The position numbers and the translations under genes were made by a program. Positions 49,048 to 56,404 of a DNA stretch of 64,000 nucleotides are shown piece by piece. A model generated the notes under the pieces. The model saw only the letters and a list, made by a program, of their open reading frames with translations, had not been told where the DNA came from and searched no databases. This DNA is from JAXMEB01 sp046348545 (lineage in GTDB: Bacteria > Pseudomonadota > Gammaproteobacteria > Berkiellales > Berkiellaceae), in contig JAXMEB010000003.1 of the NCBI GenBank assembly GCA_046348545.1, positions 434,001-498,000 on the forward strand, read 5' to 3'. Positions within the stretch are counted from its first letter, which is position 1. Every line of letters starts with the position of its first letter.

Positions 49048-50275
49048 CTCTGTACAGGACAAAACATTTAACTCCTTGAAAAAATCAAATTGACCACCCC
49101 ATTTTTGAGAAAAATGGGGGCTATCTCATCAACAAAATTATTAACTGAACGTGCCATTTTAAAAAATATCTCTCTTAATAAATCTAACCCAACCCGAAGT
49201 ATACTTTTTTCCAATCGGCCATGCTTCTTTCTTTTAATAGGTATTTCTTTTGCTACAATTTGACCTGCTTTATATGCTAAACAAAATGCTATCGCCAACA
49301 CTGATAATAAATTATGTAATCGTTCTGGAAGCGTAATATGGGTATCTTCAAAACAAAATCCCTTCGATTTTAAAAATCCAAAAAGTGTCTCGATGTTCCA
49401 TCGCAATTTATACCTCGCTAAAGCGAATTCAGGCTGGTGATTGGTTGCAACAATTACCCATTCACCATCTTCTGCGCGCGTGGCAGCTAGCCATACCGAA
49501 ATCCCAAATAGTCTTTTTTGCATTTTTATATAACGAACTTGACCTTGTCTCAAATTAATGAACAATGTGCGAGTATGAGTCTTATTCTCTTTGGCGCTGG
49601 TTACGCTGATGCTTTTCTTGAGCCGAATTGTAAAAGGGAGCTGCTTTTCCTGTAGCCATTGGAACCATTTGGCACTTACGAATTCCCTATCACCAAGTAA
49701 TTCTTGAATAACATTGAGTCCAAAATTCCAATAAATTTTTCAACAATTTCTATCCATTCATCCGTGTTCGAAGCACCTTTTTTAGGAAGAAATTTCCATA
49801 TTAATGGGATCGCAACAGTGCCGCACACCGCCGATACCATTAATATATTAATATTAGCTTTGCCCCATTTCCAGTTTGTTCTATCCATGACTAATTGCCA
49901 TTTAATATTAGATGGTAGAAAAAATTGTGCAATGAACTTTGAGAATATTGGAAATGAAAAGCCGTTGAACTCCTTAAAAAATCGCCGCAGACGCTTGTAG
50001 CGAGCTTCAAATAATCCCCCAGTAAGCATTGCTTGCGCTATTTCCACTAAATTAACTGTACGCACAGTAATAAGCGCAACGAGAATCTGAGCGAGACAAT
50101 CAAGACGCCTATTGTCGATTTTAAAATATGGCTTTAAAATGCATTTTAACTCGTTGAATGAAAACATCAGGTACACCTCTTTTTTGACAATCGAGATTAT
50201 ACACTTTTTGTTTTTATTTCAGCGAGCTACTAGAAAAGCAGACCTTCCAACTAAATAGTTTTGTCCTGTACAGAG
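49048..50275 (-). mobile_element. IS4-family insertion sequence, 1228 bp
   Basis: The ends CTCTGTACAGGACAAAAC and GTTTTGTCCTGTACAGAG are perfect inverted repeats. The 9-bp direct repeat ATATTAGCT (49039-49047 and 50276-50284) is the target duplication; removing the element and one copy restores the TATATATTAGCTATACCC sequence seen at 6961-6979. The 9-bp duplication and the transposase motifs agree with the IS4 family. Confidence 0.93.
49068..50176 (-). pseudogene. IS4-family transposase, frameshifted
   Basis: The DDE transposase is split in two frames. The first part (from 50176) has the first catalytic Asp in LVMDRTNWKWG (residue 98) but ends at 49676 after reading out of frame. In the shifted frame the sequence continues LGDREFVSAKW with the second Asp, and then the C-terminal part carries the exact Y-x2-R-x3-E-x6-K signature of IS4 enzymes (YKLRWNIETLFGFLK). 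The shift is a -1 change near an AAAAATTT run (about 49738-49745). It could be a loss mutation or a frameshift site; I favour loss. Confidence 0.85.
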
Positions 50276-50283
50276 ATATTAGC

Positions 50284-50411
50284 TATACCCACAACAGATG
50301 ATTTTTCGGGTAGGCGCCGAGCGTTCGAGACGCAGGAGTGTACACAAAGTACATGACTGCGATGAGAATCGCGAAGGCAACAACCGCGAAAATTCAGCTG
50401 TGAAGGGTATA
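50284..50411 (+). repeat. 128-bp MITE copy (type A), nested
   Basis: Full-length copy within the IS5-derived element; its first base coincides with the last base of the IS4 target duplication. Removing it joins TATTAGC-TA to ATTTGATTGC. Confidence 0.9.
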
Positions 50412-50468
50412 ATTTGATTGCTGATATTTTTAAAGGCTGAATCGCATAAGCAGCCAAGGCCGCGTGAA
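50409..50468 (+). repeat. Second copy of the about 57-bp intergenic repeat
   Basis: This matches the reverse complement of 7184-7245 with only a few differences and lies directly after a MITE. No gene is recognisable in it. Confidence 0.6.
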
Positions 50469-50559
50469 TAATAAATTCCGCATCAGACGCTGCGCACTTT
50501 GTGCGCTTATCGCCGTGCGGAATGACGTCATTACAAACCAACCCTGCCTTCAAAAAATC

Positions 50560-50873
50560 CGAACTGAGGTCAGTGTCATTTGCTATGAATATGATAGGAA
50601 AATATATAAGGAAAGAAATGTGATCGAAAGATTTTTTGCTAAGATAAAGCAGTATCGTCGAATTGCAACAAGATATACCCACAACAGATTATTTTTCGGG
50701 TAGGCGCCGAGCGTTCGAGACGCAGGAGTGTACACAAGGTACATGACTGCGGTGAGAATCGCGAAGGCAACAACCCCGAAAATTCAGGTGTGAAGGGTAT
50801 ATGATAAAACAAAAGTAATCTTCATGGCAGCATTAACTGTCGTCGCAATACTTGTGTGGTTGAAACTTTAGGG
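50560..50873 (+). pseudogene. IS5/IS427-type transposase C-terminal remnant, split by a MITE
   Basis: Before the MITE the frame reads YDRKIYKERNVIERFFAKIK followed by QYRRIATRY, the classic C-terminal signature of IS5-family (IS427 group) transposases. After the MITE (50674-50801) it resumes DKTKVIFMAALTVVAILVW and ends at TAG 50871-50873. Deleting the MITE plus one TA joins the parts exactly as TRYDKTK. The N-terminal and catalytic parts are missing, so it is dead. Confidence 0.85.
50674..50801 (+). repeat. 128-bp MITE copy (type A) inserted in a transposase remnant
   Basis: The copy interrupts the transposase at the Tyr codon. The core is 50676-50799 (TACCC...GGGTA, 124 bp) and the TA pairs at 50674-50675 and 50800-50801 are the target duplication, as shown by exact restoration of the frame on removal. 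Confidence 0.93.
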
Positions 50874-50880
50874 ACACGCC

Positions 50881-51369
50881 CTAATAGGGCACCCGATCTA
50901 GTTTTTTGAGCCAAGAACGATAACAATCTCTTGCTTTAGGGACCATATGGACCATTTGAACAAAAGGCACCTCTCGTTTCAAAGGCGCTTTTTTCATTTC
51001 CTCATAAAATTTAGCATCATCAAAACCTATTATTCGGGCCTCTTCTGGATCACAAGCATAATAGACCCTATCGAGTCGAGACCAAAATATCGCACCCATA
51101 CACATTGGGCAGGGCATGCCATTGACGTAAATTTCGCATCCTGTTAAATCAAATTGATCAAGTGCCTGAGCGGCTTTTCGAATCGCAACCATTTCTGCAT
51201 GCGCGGTCGGATCCGTGTCACAAATCACACAATTATGACCTTCGCTGATGACTTGATTATCTTTAACAATCACAGCCCCAAAAGGACCACCCGCGCCTTC
51301 TTGAACCCCTCGGTAGGCAACATCAATGGCCATTTGCATATATCTTGTATCACCATGAACTTTACTCAT
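50881..51369 (-). CDS. guaD: Guanine deaminase (cytidine deaminase-like fold)
   Basis: The 162-residue protein has the zinc sites of the deaminase family, with His57 and Glu59 in TAHAEMVAIRKA and Cys87/Cys90 in PCPMCMGAIFW. The following VYYACDPEEARIIGFDDAKF is typical of the GuaD branch, which converts guanine to xanthine; tRNA adenosine deaminase is less likely. ATG 51369 is preceded by AAGGGA and gives the family length; a longer frame to 51414 exists. The TAG stop is formed by the target TA of the adjacent mobile element plus the element's terminal G. Confidence 0.87.
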   Translation of the reverse strand: MSKVHGDTRYMQMAIDVAYRGVQEGAGGPFGAVIVKDNQVISEGHNCVICDTDPTAHAEMVAIRKAAQALDQFDLTGCEIYVNGMPCPMCMGAIFWSRLDRVYYACDPEEARIIGFDDAKFYEEMKKAPLKREVPFVQMVHMVPKARDCYRSWLKKLDRVPY

Positions 51370-51413
51370 TTTTATTCCCTTACTCAAGATGCCTTCCCTG
51401 GCATCTGTGATCA

Positions 51414-52976
51414 TTAAATGCTAGGACGAGAGATTGAATTTGGTATCAAAGGATATTCTGCGGTATCTTCAAAGAATGGTTTTGCAGAAGGATGCTTCTG
51501 AGCTTGCTTAGTCAGGTATAACGATGTAAACATTTTACCTTTCGCCAAATCAAATGTAACATCCAATGACCCAAATGCGCCACTTTTAACTTCTTTCCCT
51601 ACCCATTTACCCTCTTTAAAAGCGCGCTGCTCCTTATGATGGTTCAGCAGATTTTTACTCGGATGCAATAGTGACGTATAGTAAGCTTTGACCTCACTGC
51701 CATCAAAATCAAGCTCGTCAACACCTTCGGGTAATAGCGGCTTGGGAAGTCGCGCAATCTCTGATTTAGACATTTTTTGAGGAACGCCACCTAATGTTCC
51801 AACAACATATTGTGGAATAGTCACCACCTTATCTTGCAATCCAATACTGAGATCAGTTCGGCTATAATTGTGAGAATCAGCAGCAAAGATCGCTGTCACA
51901 TTTTGTTCTGCGAAAAGCTTTAAGAGCTGATCCCATTCTTCTGAAGAACCTCGATAGTCGTCTTCTGGTTTTTTTCCTGCCACGAAAGGAAGTGGTGTCG
52001 CAATAATTTTTACTTTTGCATTCGACTCCACCAAGGTCTCTTTTAACCAAGCCGTTTGGATTGCGCCTAATAGACCTTGACCCGCTTCGTTATAAACTCG
52101 ATTGTTAAGGCACCAAACTGTCACATCACCATAGTGAAGTTGATAAAAATAGCCACGATGCTGATCTGCTTCAACGGTTGGCACCGGCCAACGCGCTGTA
52201 AAGGCAGCCGTTGCATTTTCTAATCTTTGAGGATGTTTCCTAAAATAGGCTGCGCCACTATCATTTTTCCCAAAGTCATGATCATCCTCAAGGCGTGCAG
52301 CAACAACCTCGCTGATTCTATCTCGAACTACTGCATCAAAGTCTTTCTCAATACCCTCTTCAAATTCCGCGAGTGTCTTCACAACAGGATGATCTAGGCT
52401 TTCATCATGGAAAATATCACCTAAATGAATAAAAACTTGTGGTTTAACCTCAGCAATATGCTTATAAATCTCCGTTGTAATTTCGCCATGATCAAGACCC
52501 AGGTCAAGCTTCTTGGCTATCCAATCATCTAGCTTGATGCGTCTGATAAAGTCCTCAATTTCCTGATCTGCTGCTACCGCAAACTGAATCACATCTTGCT
52601 GGCCTGGCAAAGGTGGTGCTTGAAAATGCTTTTCTTCTAAAGGTCGTTTATCCTTTTCGCCAAGCGCTGGCAAGACTTCAATGGCTTCACCTGCACGACT
52701 TATCAATTGATAACGATAAGTTTCACCTGGATTCAGGCCTGTTAGTTTGAAATGTAAATGGCGACTGGTTGTAGGTTGTGTATTAGGTTTATAGGCATCT
52801 ACTCCATCTGCCAACTTGCCCATACACTCGATCGGAAGATATTCGCTATCGGTTTTTAAATTTAATATGATGTCATGTGGAACAACATCGGAAGCGAATG
52901 TTACCGCAAGTGTTAAATTTACTTTATGCTCTTCGCTATATTCAGGTTTTCCTAAAATAATAGTTGAAACATCCAT
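51414..52976 (-). CDS. PhoD-like metallophosphatase
   Basis: The 520-residue protein has an N-terminal beta-sandwich (HLHFKLTGLNPGETYRYQLI) followed by a metallophosphoesterase domain with FAVAADQEIEDF, FIHLGDIFHDESLD, the PhoD hallmark LEDDHDFGKNDSG, and FAADSHNYSRTDL. PhoD enzymes are calcium/iron phosphodiesterases and alkaline phosphatases. No signal or Tat peptide precedes the domain, unlike classical secreted PhoD, so it is probably cytoplasmic and its substrate is open. It lies between guaD and mscS on the same strand. Confidence 0.88.
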   Translation of the reverse strand: MDVSTIILGKPEYSEEHKVNLTLAVTFASDVVPHDIILNLKTDSEYLPIECMGKLADGVDAYKPNTQPTTSRHLHFKLTGLNPGETYRYQLISRAGEAIEVLPALGEKDKRPLEEKHFQAPPLPGQQDVIQFAVAADQEIEDFIRRIKLDDWIAKKLDLGLDHGEITTEIYKHIAEVKPQVFIHLGDIFHDESLDHPVVKTLAEFEEGIEKDFDAVVRDRISEVVAARLEDDHDFGKNDSGAAYFRKHPQRLENATAAFTARWPVPTVEADQHRGYFYQLHYGDVTVWCLNNRVYNEAGQGLLGAIQTAWLKETLVESNAKVKIIATPLPFVAGKKPEDDYRGSSEEWDQLLKLFAEQNVTAIFAADSHNYSRTDLSIGLQDKVVTIPQYVVGTLGGVPQKMSKSEIARLPKPLLPEGVDELDFDGSEVKAYYTSLLHPSKNLLNHHKEQRAFKEGKWVGKEVKSGAFGSLDVTFDLAKGKMFTSLYLTKQAQKHPSAKPFFEDTAEYPLIPNSISRPSI

Positions 52977-52993
52977 TCAATCTGACTCCTGTA

Positions 52994-53803
52994 TTATTTT
53001 TCATTTTTAACCCACACTTCCCGCTGGGGAAAGGGAACTTTGATACCGGCTGTATCAAATGCATTTTTCATTTGCTCAATGAGATCGAATTTGACATAAA
53101 TATAATCAGTGCTTTGAACCCACATCCACGCGACAATGTTAACAGCACTATCAGCTAATTCTTTGACAGCAACAACTGGTTTCGGATCTGATAAAACGCG
53201 TTGGTCTTTATCAATCAAATCAGAAATTATTTTCTTAGCCTCACTCAAATCCGTTTGGTATCCCACACTCGCAATCATCTCGATCCGTCTTTTGCCTTGA
53301 TAAGCTTTGTTGATGATTTTTTCTTTAATTAACGTACCATTCGGAATAATAACCGCCTCATGACTGGGCGTTTTCAGCTTGATCGTAAATAAATCAATAT
53401 GCTCTACCGTTCCCAGGATACCCCCCACCTCAACCAAGTCACCCAGCTCAAATGGTTTTTGGAAGACAATAATGGCACCCGCTGCGATATTCGCCAAAAA
53501 GTCCTTCATCGCCAAACCAATAGCCAAAGAACTGGTACCGAGAATGGTTATCAGCGAAGCTGTGGGCACCCCTAACTTACCTAAGACCATGATGCCTGAA
53601 ATGACTAATGCTAGCCCATAAGCCATGTTCACCAAGAACATTTTAACGGCTTGATTTCGACTACTATTGGAGAAATACTTCAAAAGCTTGTGGCGAATGG
53701 TCTTTGCCAACCAGAAGCCCAAGCCAGCTAGCAGGATAGAAGTTAAAATCGAGGCGCCATGATTAACGAAGTAAGCTTGCCAATAATGCAGATCTTGCAT
53801 CCA
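52994..53803 (-). CDS. Small-conductance mechanosensitive channel (MscS family)
   Basis: The protein has a compact MscS layout: three N-terminal membrane helices, the pore-lining TM3 region SLITILGTSSLAIGLAMKDF with LANIAAGAIIVFQKPFELGD, the beta domain EAVIIPNGTLIKEKIINKA, and a C-terminal cytoplasmic domain. It opens under membrane tension to release solutes in hypo-osmotic shock. ATG 53803 is preceded by GGGAG at the right distance and gives 269 residues; the frame is open to 53872 (292 residues), so the start is uncertain. Confidence 0.9.
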   Translation of the reverse strand, partial: WMQDLHYWQAYFVNHGASILTSILLAGLGFWLAKTIRHKLLKYFSNSSRNQAVKMFLVNMAYGLALVISGIMVLGKLGVPTASLITILGTSSLAIGLAMKDFLANIAAGAIIVFQKPFELGDLVEVGGILGTVEHIDLFTIKLKTPSHEAVIIPNGTLIKEKIINKAYQGKRRIEMIASVGYQTDLSEAKKIISDLIDKDQRVLSDPKPVVAVKELADSAVNIVAWMWVQSTDYIYVKFDLIEQMKNAFDTAGIKVPFPQREVWVKNEK

Positions 53804-54058
53804 ATCTCCCAAGAGGCTATCTGAAAATATATACATCGCACCGATTTTAGCCCTTAATTTGCCTGCCTCCAACGAAAGCTTGAAAGAAAATTAACAGGAA
53901 ATTCAACTAACTATTTCATTCTAGAGCCTTTTCAATTTACAAGCTTTCCATAAGGGCGTAGTATTCAAAGCGCTAACCGACAGAGTACGATTGCGAATGG
54001 ATGCTTTCTTTGCGTCGCCTTTGTCACTTTCTATGTTTGATACTTGTGAGATATTGCT

Positions 54059-54391
54059 ATGCAAAATAAAATTTATGTTGGTAACCTTAGTTACTCAGCA
54101 ACAGCCGATGCCCTCAAAGAGTTTTTTGCTCAATACGGTGGCATTTCAGATGTTGCTATACCAACAGATTCATACACCAAAAAGCCACGTGGCTTTGCGT
54201 TTGTAACTTTTGAAGATCAAAACGGCGCTCAAAATGCGTTGAATGCGAACGGTAAAGAGTTCATGCAACGCAGCCTCAAGGTGAATATTGCGAAAGAACG
54301 CGAAAAAACCGGCGGTGGTGATAGAGGTGACAGAGGTGGTCGCGGTGGTGATCGCGGCGACCGTGGCGGCAGAGGTCGTGGCGAGTGGTAG
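54059..54391 (+). CDS. RNA-binding protein with one RRM and an RGG tail
   Basis: The 110-residue protein has an RNP2 motif IYVGNLSYSA at its start and an RNP1 motif RGFAFVTFED, defining a single RRM (residues 3-80), followed by a Gly/Arg/Asp-rich tail with repeated DRGGRGG units. Such glycine-rich RRM proteins are common in cyanobacteria and plants and occur in some proteobacteria, where they are often cold-induced RNA chaperones. The gene stands alone between a 250-base 5' region and a strong terminator, suggesting its own promoter; no regulatory motif was identified. Confidence 0.92.
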   Translation: MQNKIYVGNLSYSATADALKEFFAQYGGISDVAIPTDSYTKKPRGFAFVTFEDQNGAQNALNANGKEFMQRSLKVNIAKEREKTGGGDRGDRGGRGGDRGDRGGRGRGEW

Positions 54392-54432
54392 TCATTTATG
54401 ACCACAAGCTAGGTTTTTAAGACTTTAGCCTC

Positions 54433-54460
54433 AAAAAAGCCCCTTTTTAGGGGCTTTTTT
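54433..54460 (+). terminator. Rho-independent terminator of the RRM gene
   Basis: AAAAAAGCCCC and AGGGGCTTTTTT form a perfect stem with a T-run, 42 bases after the RRM stop. The GNAT gene starts just beyond it. Confidence 0.92.
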
Positions 54461-54482
54461 ATTGGCGCACATACACTTAATA

Positions 54483-55094
54483 ATGCACATCAAAGCCACA
54501 CCAGCTAAACTGCAAGATGAAATCATTATTCTCAATCTCGGGAGATATTATGAGTACGATATGTCACTTTATTGCGGCGATCTACCTGGTTGGGAGTTCC
54601 CTGAAAACGACGAATACCGCAGTGAAGGTATTACTTTAAAGCTCAAATCTTACTTTACCGAACCCAATCATTATCCATTTCTGATTCGAGTGAACAGCGA
54701 ATTAGCCGGATTTGCAATGGTTTATCGACCGACTGATCCACCTGTTACGGATTGGCGAATAGGTGAATTTTTCATTCTTAATAAATTCAAAGGCAAAGGC
54801 ATTGGGCAAACCGTCGCACATCAACTTTTTGGCCAATTCCAAGGCAAGTGGTCTGTACCGGTGATTCCACAAAACCAAGGTGCGCTCGCATTTTGGCGGA
54901 AAGCTATTCAGAAGCACGTCTCTGGAGCCTTTACGGAAAATTACGTTACCCTGTACGACCCCAACCCAATCGAGATGCTCATCCTCCAATTTGAATCACG
55001 TATACCCACAACAGATGATTTTTCGGGTAGGCGCCAGGCCCCTGAGCAATCCGCCCACGCTCTTACGCACTTCGGACGGACAAGCAAACCCTGA
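54483..55094 (+). CDS. GNAT-family acetyltransferase with MITE-derived C-terminus
   Basis: The protein (203 residues from ATG 54483) has a GNAT core: an N-terminal strand-helix region, LIRVNSELAGFAMVYRP, the strand IGEFFILNKFKGKGIGQTVA containing the acetyl-CoA loop (Q/R-x-x-G-x-G/A-like KGKGIG), and a late NQGALAFWRKAI. The substrate is unknown. The open frame back to 54462 lies in the terminator and is not used. The last 31 codons, from about 55001, are read from a MITE, which also supplies the TGA stop, so the natural C-terminus was replaced. Confidence 0.82.
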   Translation: MHIKATPAKLQDEIIILNLGRYYEYDMSLYCGDLPGWEFPENDEYRSEGITLKLKSYFTEPNHYPFLIRVNSELAGFAMVYRPTDPPVTDWRIGEFFILNKFKGKGIGQTVAHQLFGQFQGKWSVPVIPQNQGALAFWRKAIQKHVSGAFTENYVTLYDPNPIEMLILQFESRIPTTDDFSGRRQAPEQSAHALTHFGRTSKP

Positions 55095-55115
55095 AAATTC
55101 AGCTGTGAAGGGTAT
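55001..55115 (+). repeat. MITE copy with type B core
   Basis: The left end TATACCCACAACAGATGATT is identical to other copies and the right end reads TTCAGCTGTGAAGGGTAT. The centre is different and shorter, with CTCTTACGCACTTCGGACGG, similar to the copy at 31811. It carries the end of the GNAT gene and stops 3 bases before the RhoGAP stop on the other strand. Confidence 0.88.
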
Positions 55116-55117
55116 CG

Positions 55118-56335
55118 TTAGCTGTTGGTATTCCGAAAGACTGGCGGTGTAAACTGGGAAGGCGTCTGATCTGCTTCCTGGGTGCTAATTAAAACTGAAG
55201 GCGCACTGGGAACAGAATGCAGCAAGTGAAGCAATGAAAGGCCCGGGCCTGAGGGCAGTGTAGAGCGGGGAGAGTAGGAGGTCGAACGATTACGGTGCTT
55301 AAAATTCTCTCGGGAACTGATAATCTCCAAAGGTTGTGCGCGTTGCAGATTCGCGCCAGGGCCTGCTTGAATCAGTTCTCGAGGTGATGGCGTCACGCGC
55401 GGGCTTCGCGGTGAAACCAATGGTGGTATGGTAAGTTCACCGTCATTAAGCAACGCATCAAGCGCTTTCTGCTCAAATGTGAGCGTCGTGATAACGCTCT
55501 TCAATCTTGTGATTTGTTCAAAGGAAGAAATAACTTTGACTTCAGCTTCAGAATGACGCCTTTGCTGCTTTTTTGCTTTTTTGGTTTTTTTATCAAGCGG
55601 CTCTTCGCACGATTGTTTGCTCATAAGACCGTCTGAAGCATCCAAAATAGTACTACTTTGCAAATTAACTTGAGAAAGGATTTCAGCAGTCATTTTTGAC
55701 AAGTGAACTTGCCGACGTTCGAAACACATGCGCATTCGATCATCAAACAAAAAAGGTTTGGAAAATTTCGGACCGGTGATAAGCTCTCTTACAACCCCAT
55801 TCAATATTAGCCCAAGACTAGGATCAATCCGCAAAAAATTTGCAAGATTGACACCAAACATACGACCACAATTCTCTGCATCCATTTTATTGAGTTCGGA
55901 GCACGATTGAATGTTAACAGCGATATGGAGAAAGTCATGTATAATTTGCGCTGATAAAATGTCATTGATATTTTCAGAAGCAGCAAGCTGTTCTATAAAA
56001 GACAAAAAGGTATTTATTTGTTCATTATCTGGCGCTACAGACAATTCCCTCGTCAGCGCAGTAATAAGTTCAGATGAAACCTCACATATTACCGCCTCTT
56101 TCAGGCCTTTTTTCAATGCACCCATCAAAAGGAAAGCAAAACTGGTTGATTGCGCAGTTTCCAAAGTTAATAGTTCATCGGTCTTGCGATGCTTTAAAAG
56201 AGGCGCAAATTCATCAATCTCTCGATGGGCTGGAGAGACTCGGGCAATACCTTCTCGTTCATAGAGTTTAGGGCGTCGATTAAAAATTTCAATCACTTTG
56301 GTAATTTGCGCTGAAAGCTCAAGCAAAGTAGTCAT
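55118..56335 (-). CDS. RhoGAP-domain-like protein, candidate host-directed effector
   Basis: Residues about 25-185 of this 405-residue protein follow the eukaryotic RhoGAP pattern: EGIARVS with Arg32 at the arginine-finger position of the family's EGIFRxS; the FLLMGALKKGLKEAVI segment where RhoGAPs have LKxxLRELPEPL; a helical stretch (HDFLHIAVNIQ); and NKMDAENCGRMFGVNL, matching NKMxxxNLAxVFGPNL. RhoGAPs speed GTP hydrolysis by Rho-family GTPases, which bacteria lack, so a host target is inferred. Residues 250-265 are strongly basic (KKTKKAKKQQRRHSE), and the C-terminal 100 are Ser/Pro/Arg-rich and probably disordered. Differences are the Ala for Phe before the finger and the loss of the LPEP prolines. 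No secretion signal can be assigned by eye. Confidence 0.75.
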   Translation of the reverse strand: MTTLLELSAQITKVIEIFNRRPKLYEREGIARVSPAHREIDEFAPLLKHRKTDELLTLETAQSTSFAFLLMGALKKGLKEAVICEVSSELITALTRELSVAPDNEQINTFLSFIEQLAASENINDILSAQIIHDFLHIAVNIQSCSELNKMDAENCGRMFGVNLANFLRIDPSLGLILNGVVRELITGPKFSKPFLFDDRMRMCFERRQVHLSKMTAEILSQVNLQSSTILDASDGLMSKQSCEEPLDKKTKKAKKQQRRHSEAEVKVISSFEQITRLKSVITTLTFEQKALDALLNDGELTIPPLVSPRSPRVTPSPRELIQAGPGANLQRAQPLEIISSRENFKHRNRSTSYSPRSTLPSGPGLSLLHLLHSVPSAPSVLISTQEADQTPSQFTPPVFRNTNS

Positions 56336-56404
56336 AATACTAACCTATCCTTGGTTATGTGAAATTATTTTAACATTGAATGATAGAAACAATAAAAGAG
56401 AGAT

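Larger units (their letters stand above)
48919..50881. mobile_element. IS5-derived element with nested MITEs and an IS4-family insertion
   Basis: The outer ends GGGCGTGTCCC (48919) and GGGACACGCCC (ending 50881) are flanked by TA on each side. Inside, in order, are the left end with the ATTCCCGCGAAAGCGGGAAT palindrome, a complete IS4-family insertion (49048-50275), a MITE (50284-50411), 262 bp of interior including the C-terminal part of an IS5/IS427-type transposase, a second MITE (50674-50801), and the right end with the transposase's last codons. The right boundary sits inside the guaD stop codon. Confidence 0.88.

Noticed and set aside
50464..50703. A possible 79-residue gene
   Set aside because: Only its C-terminal half is a transposase fragment; the beginning is intergenic repeat and the end is read into a MITE.
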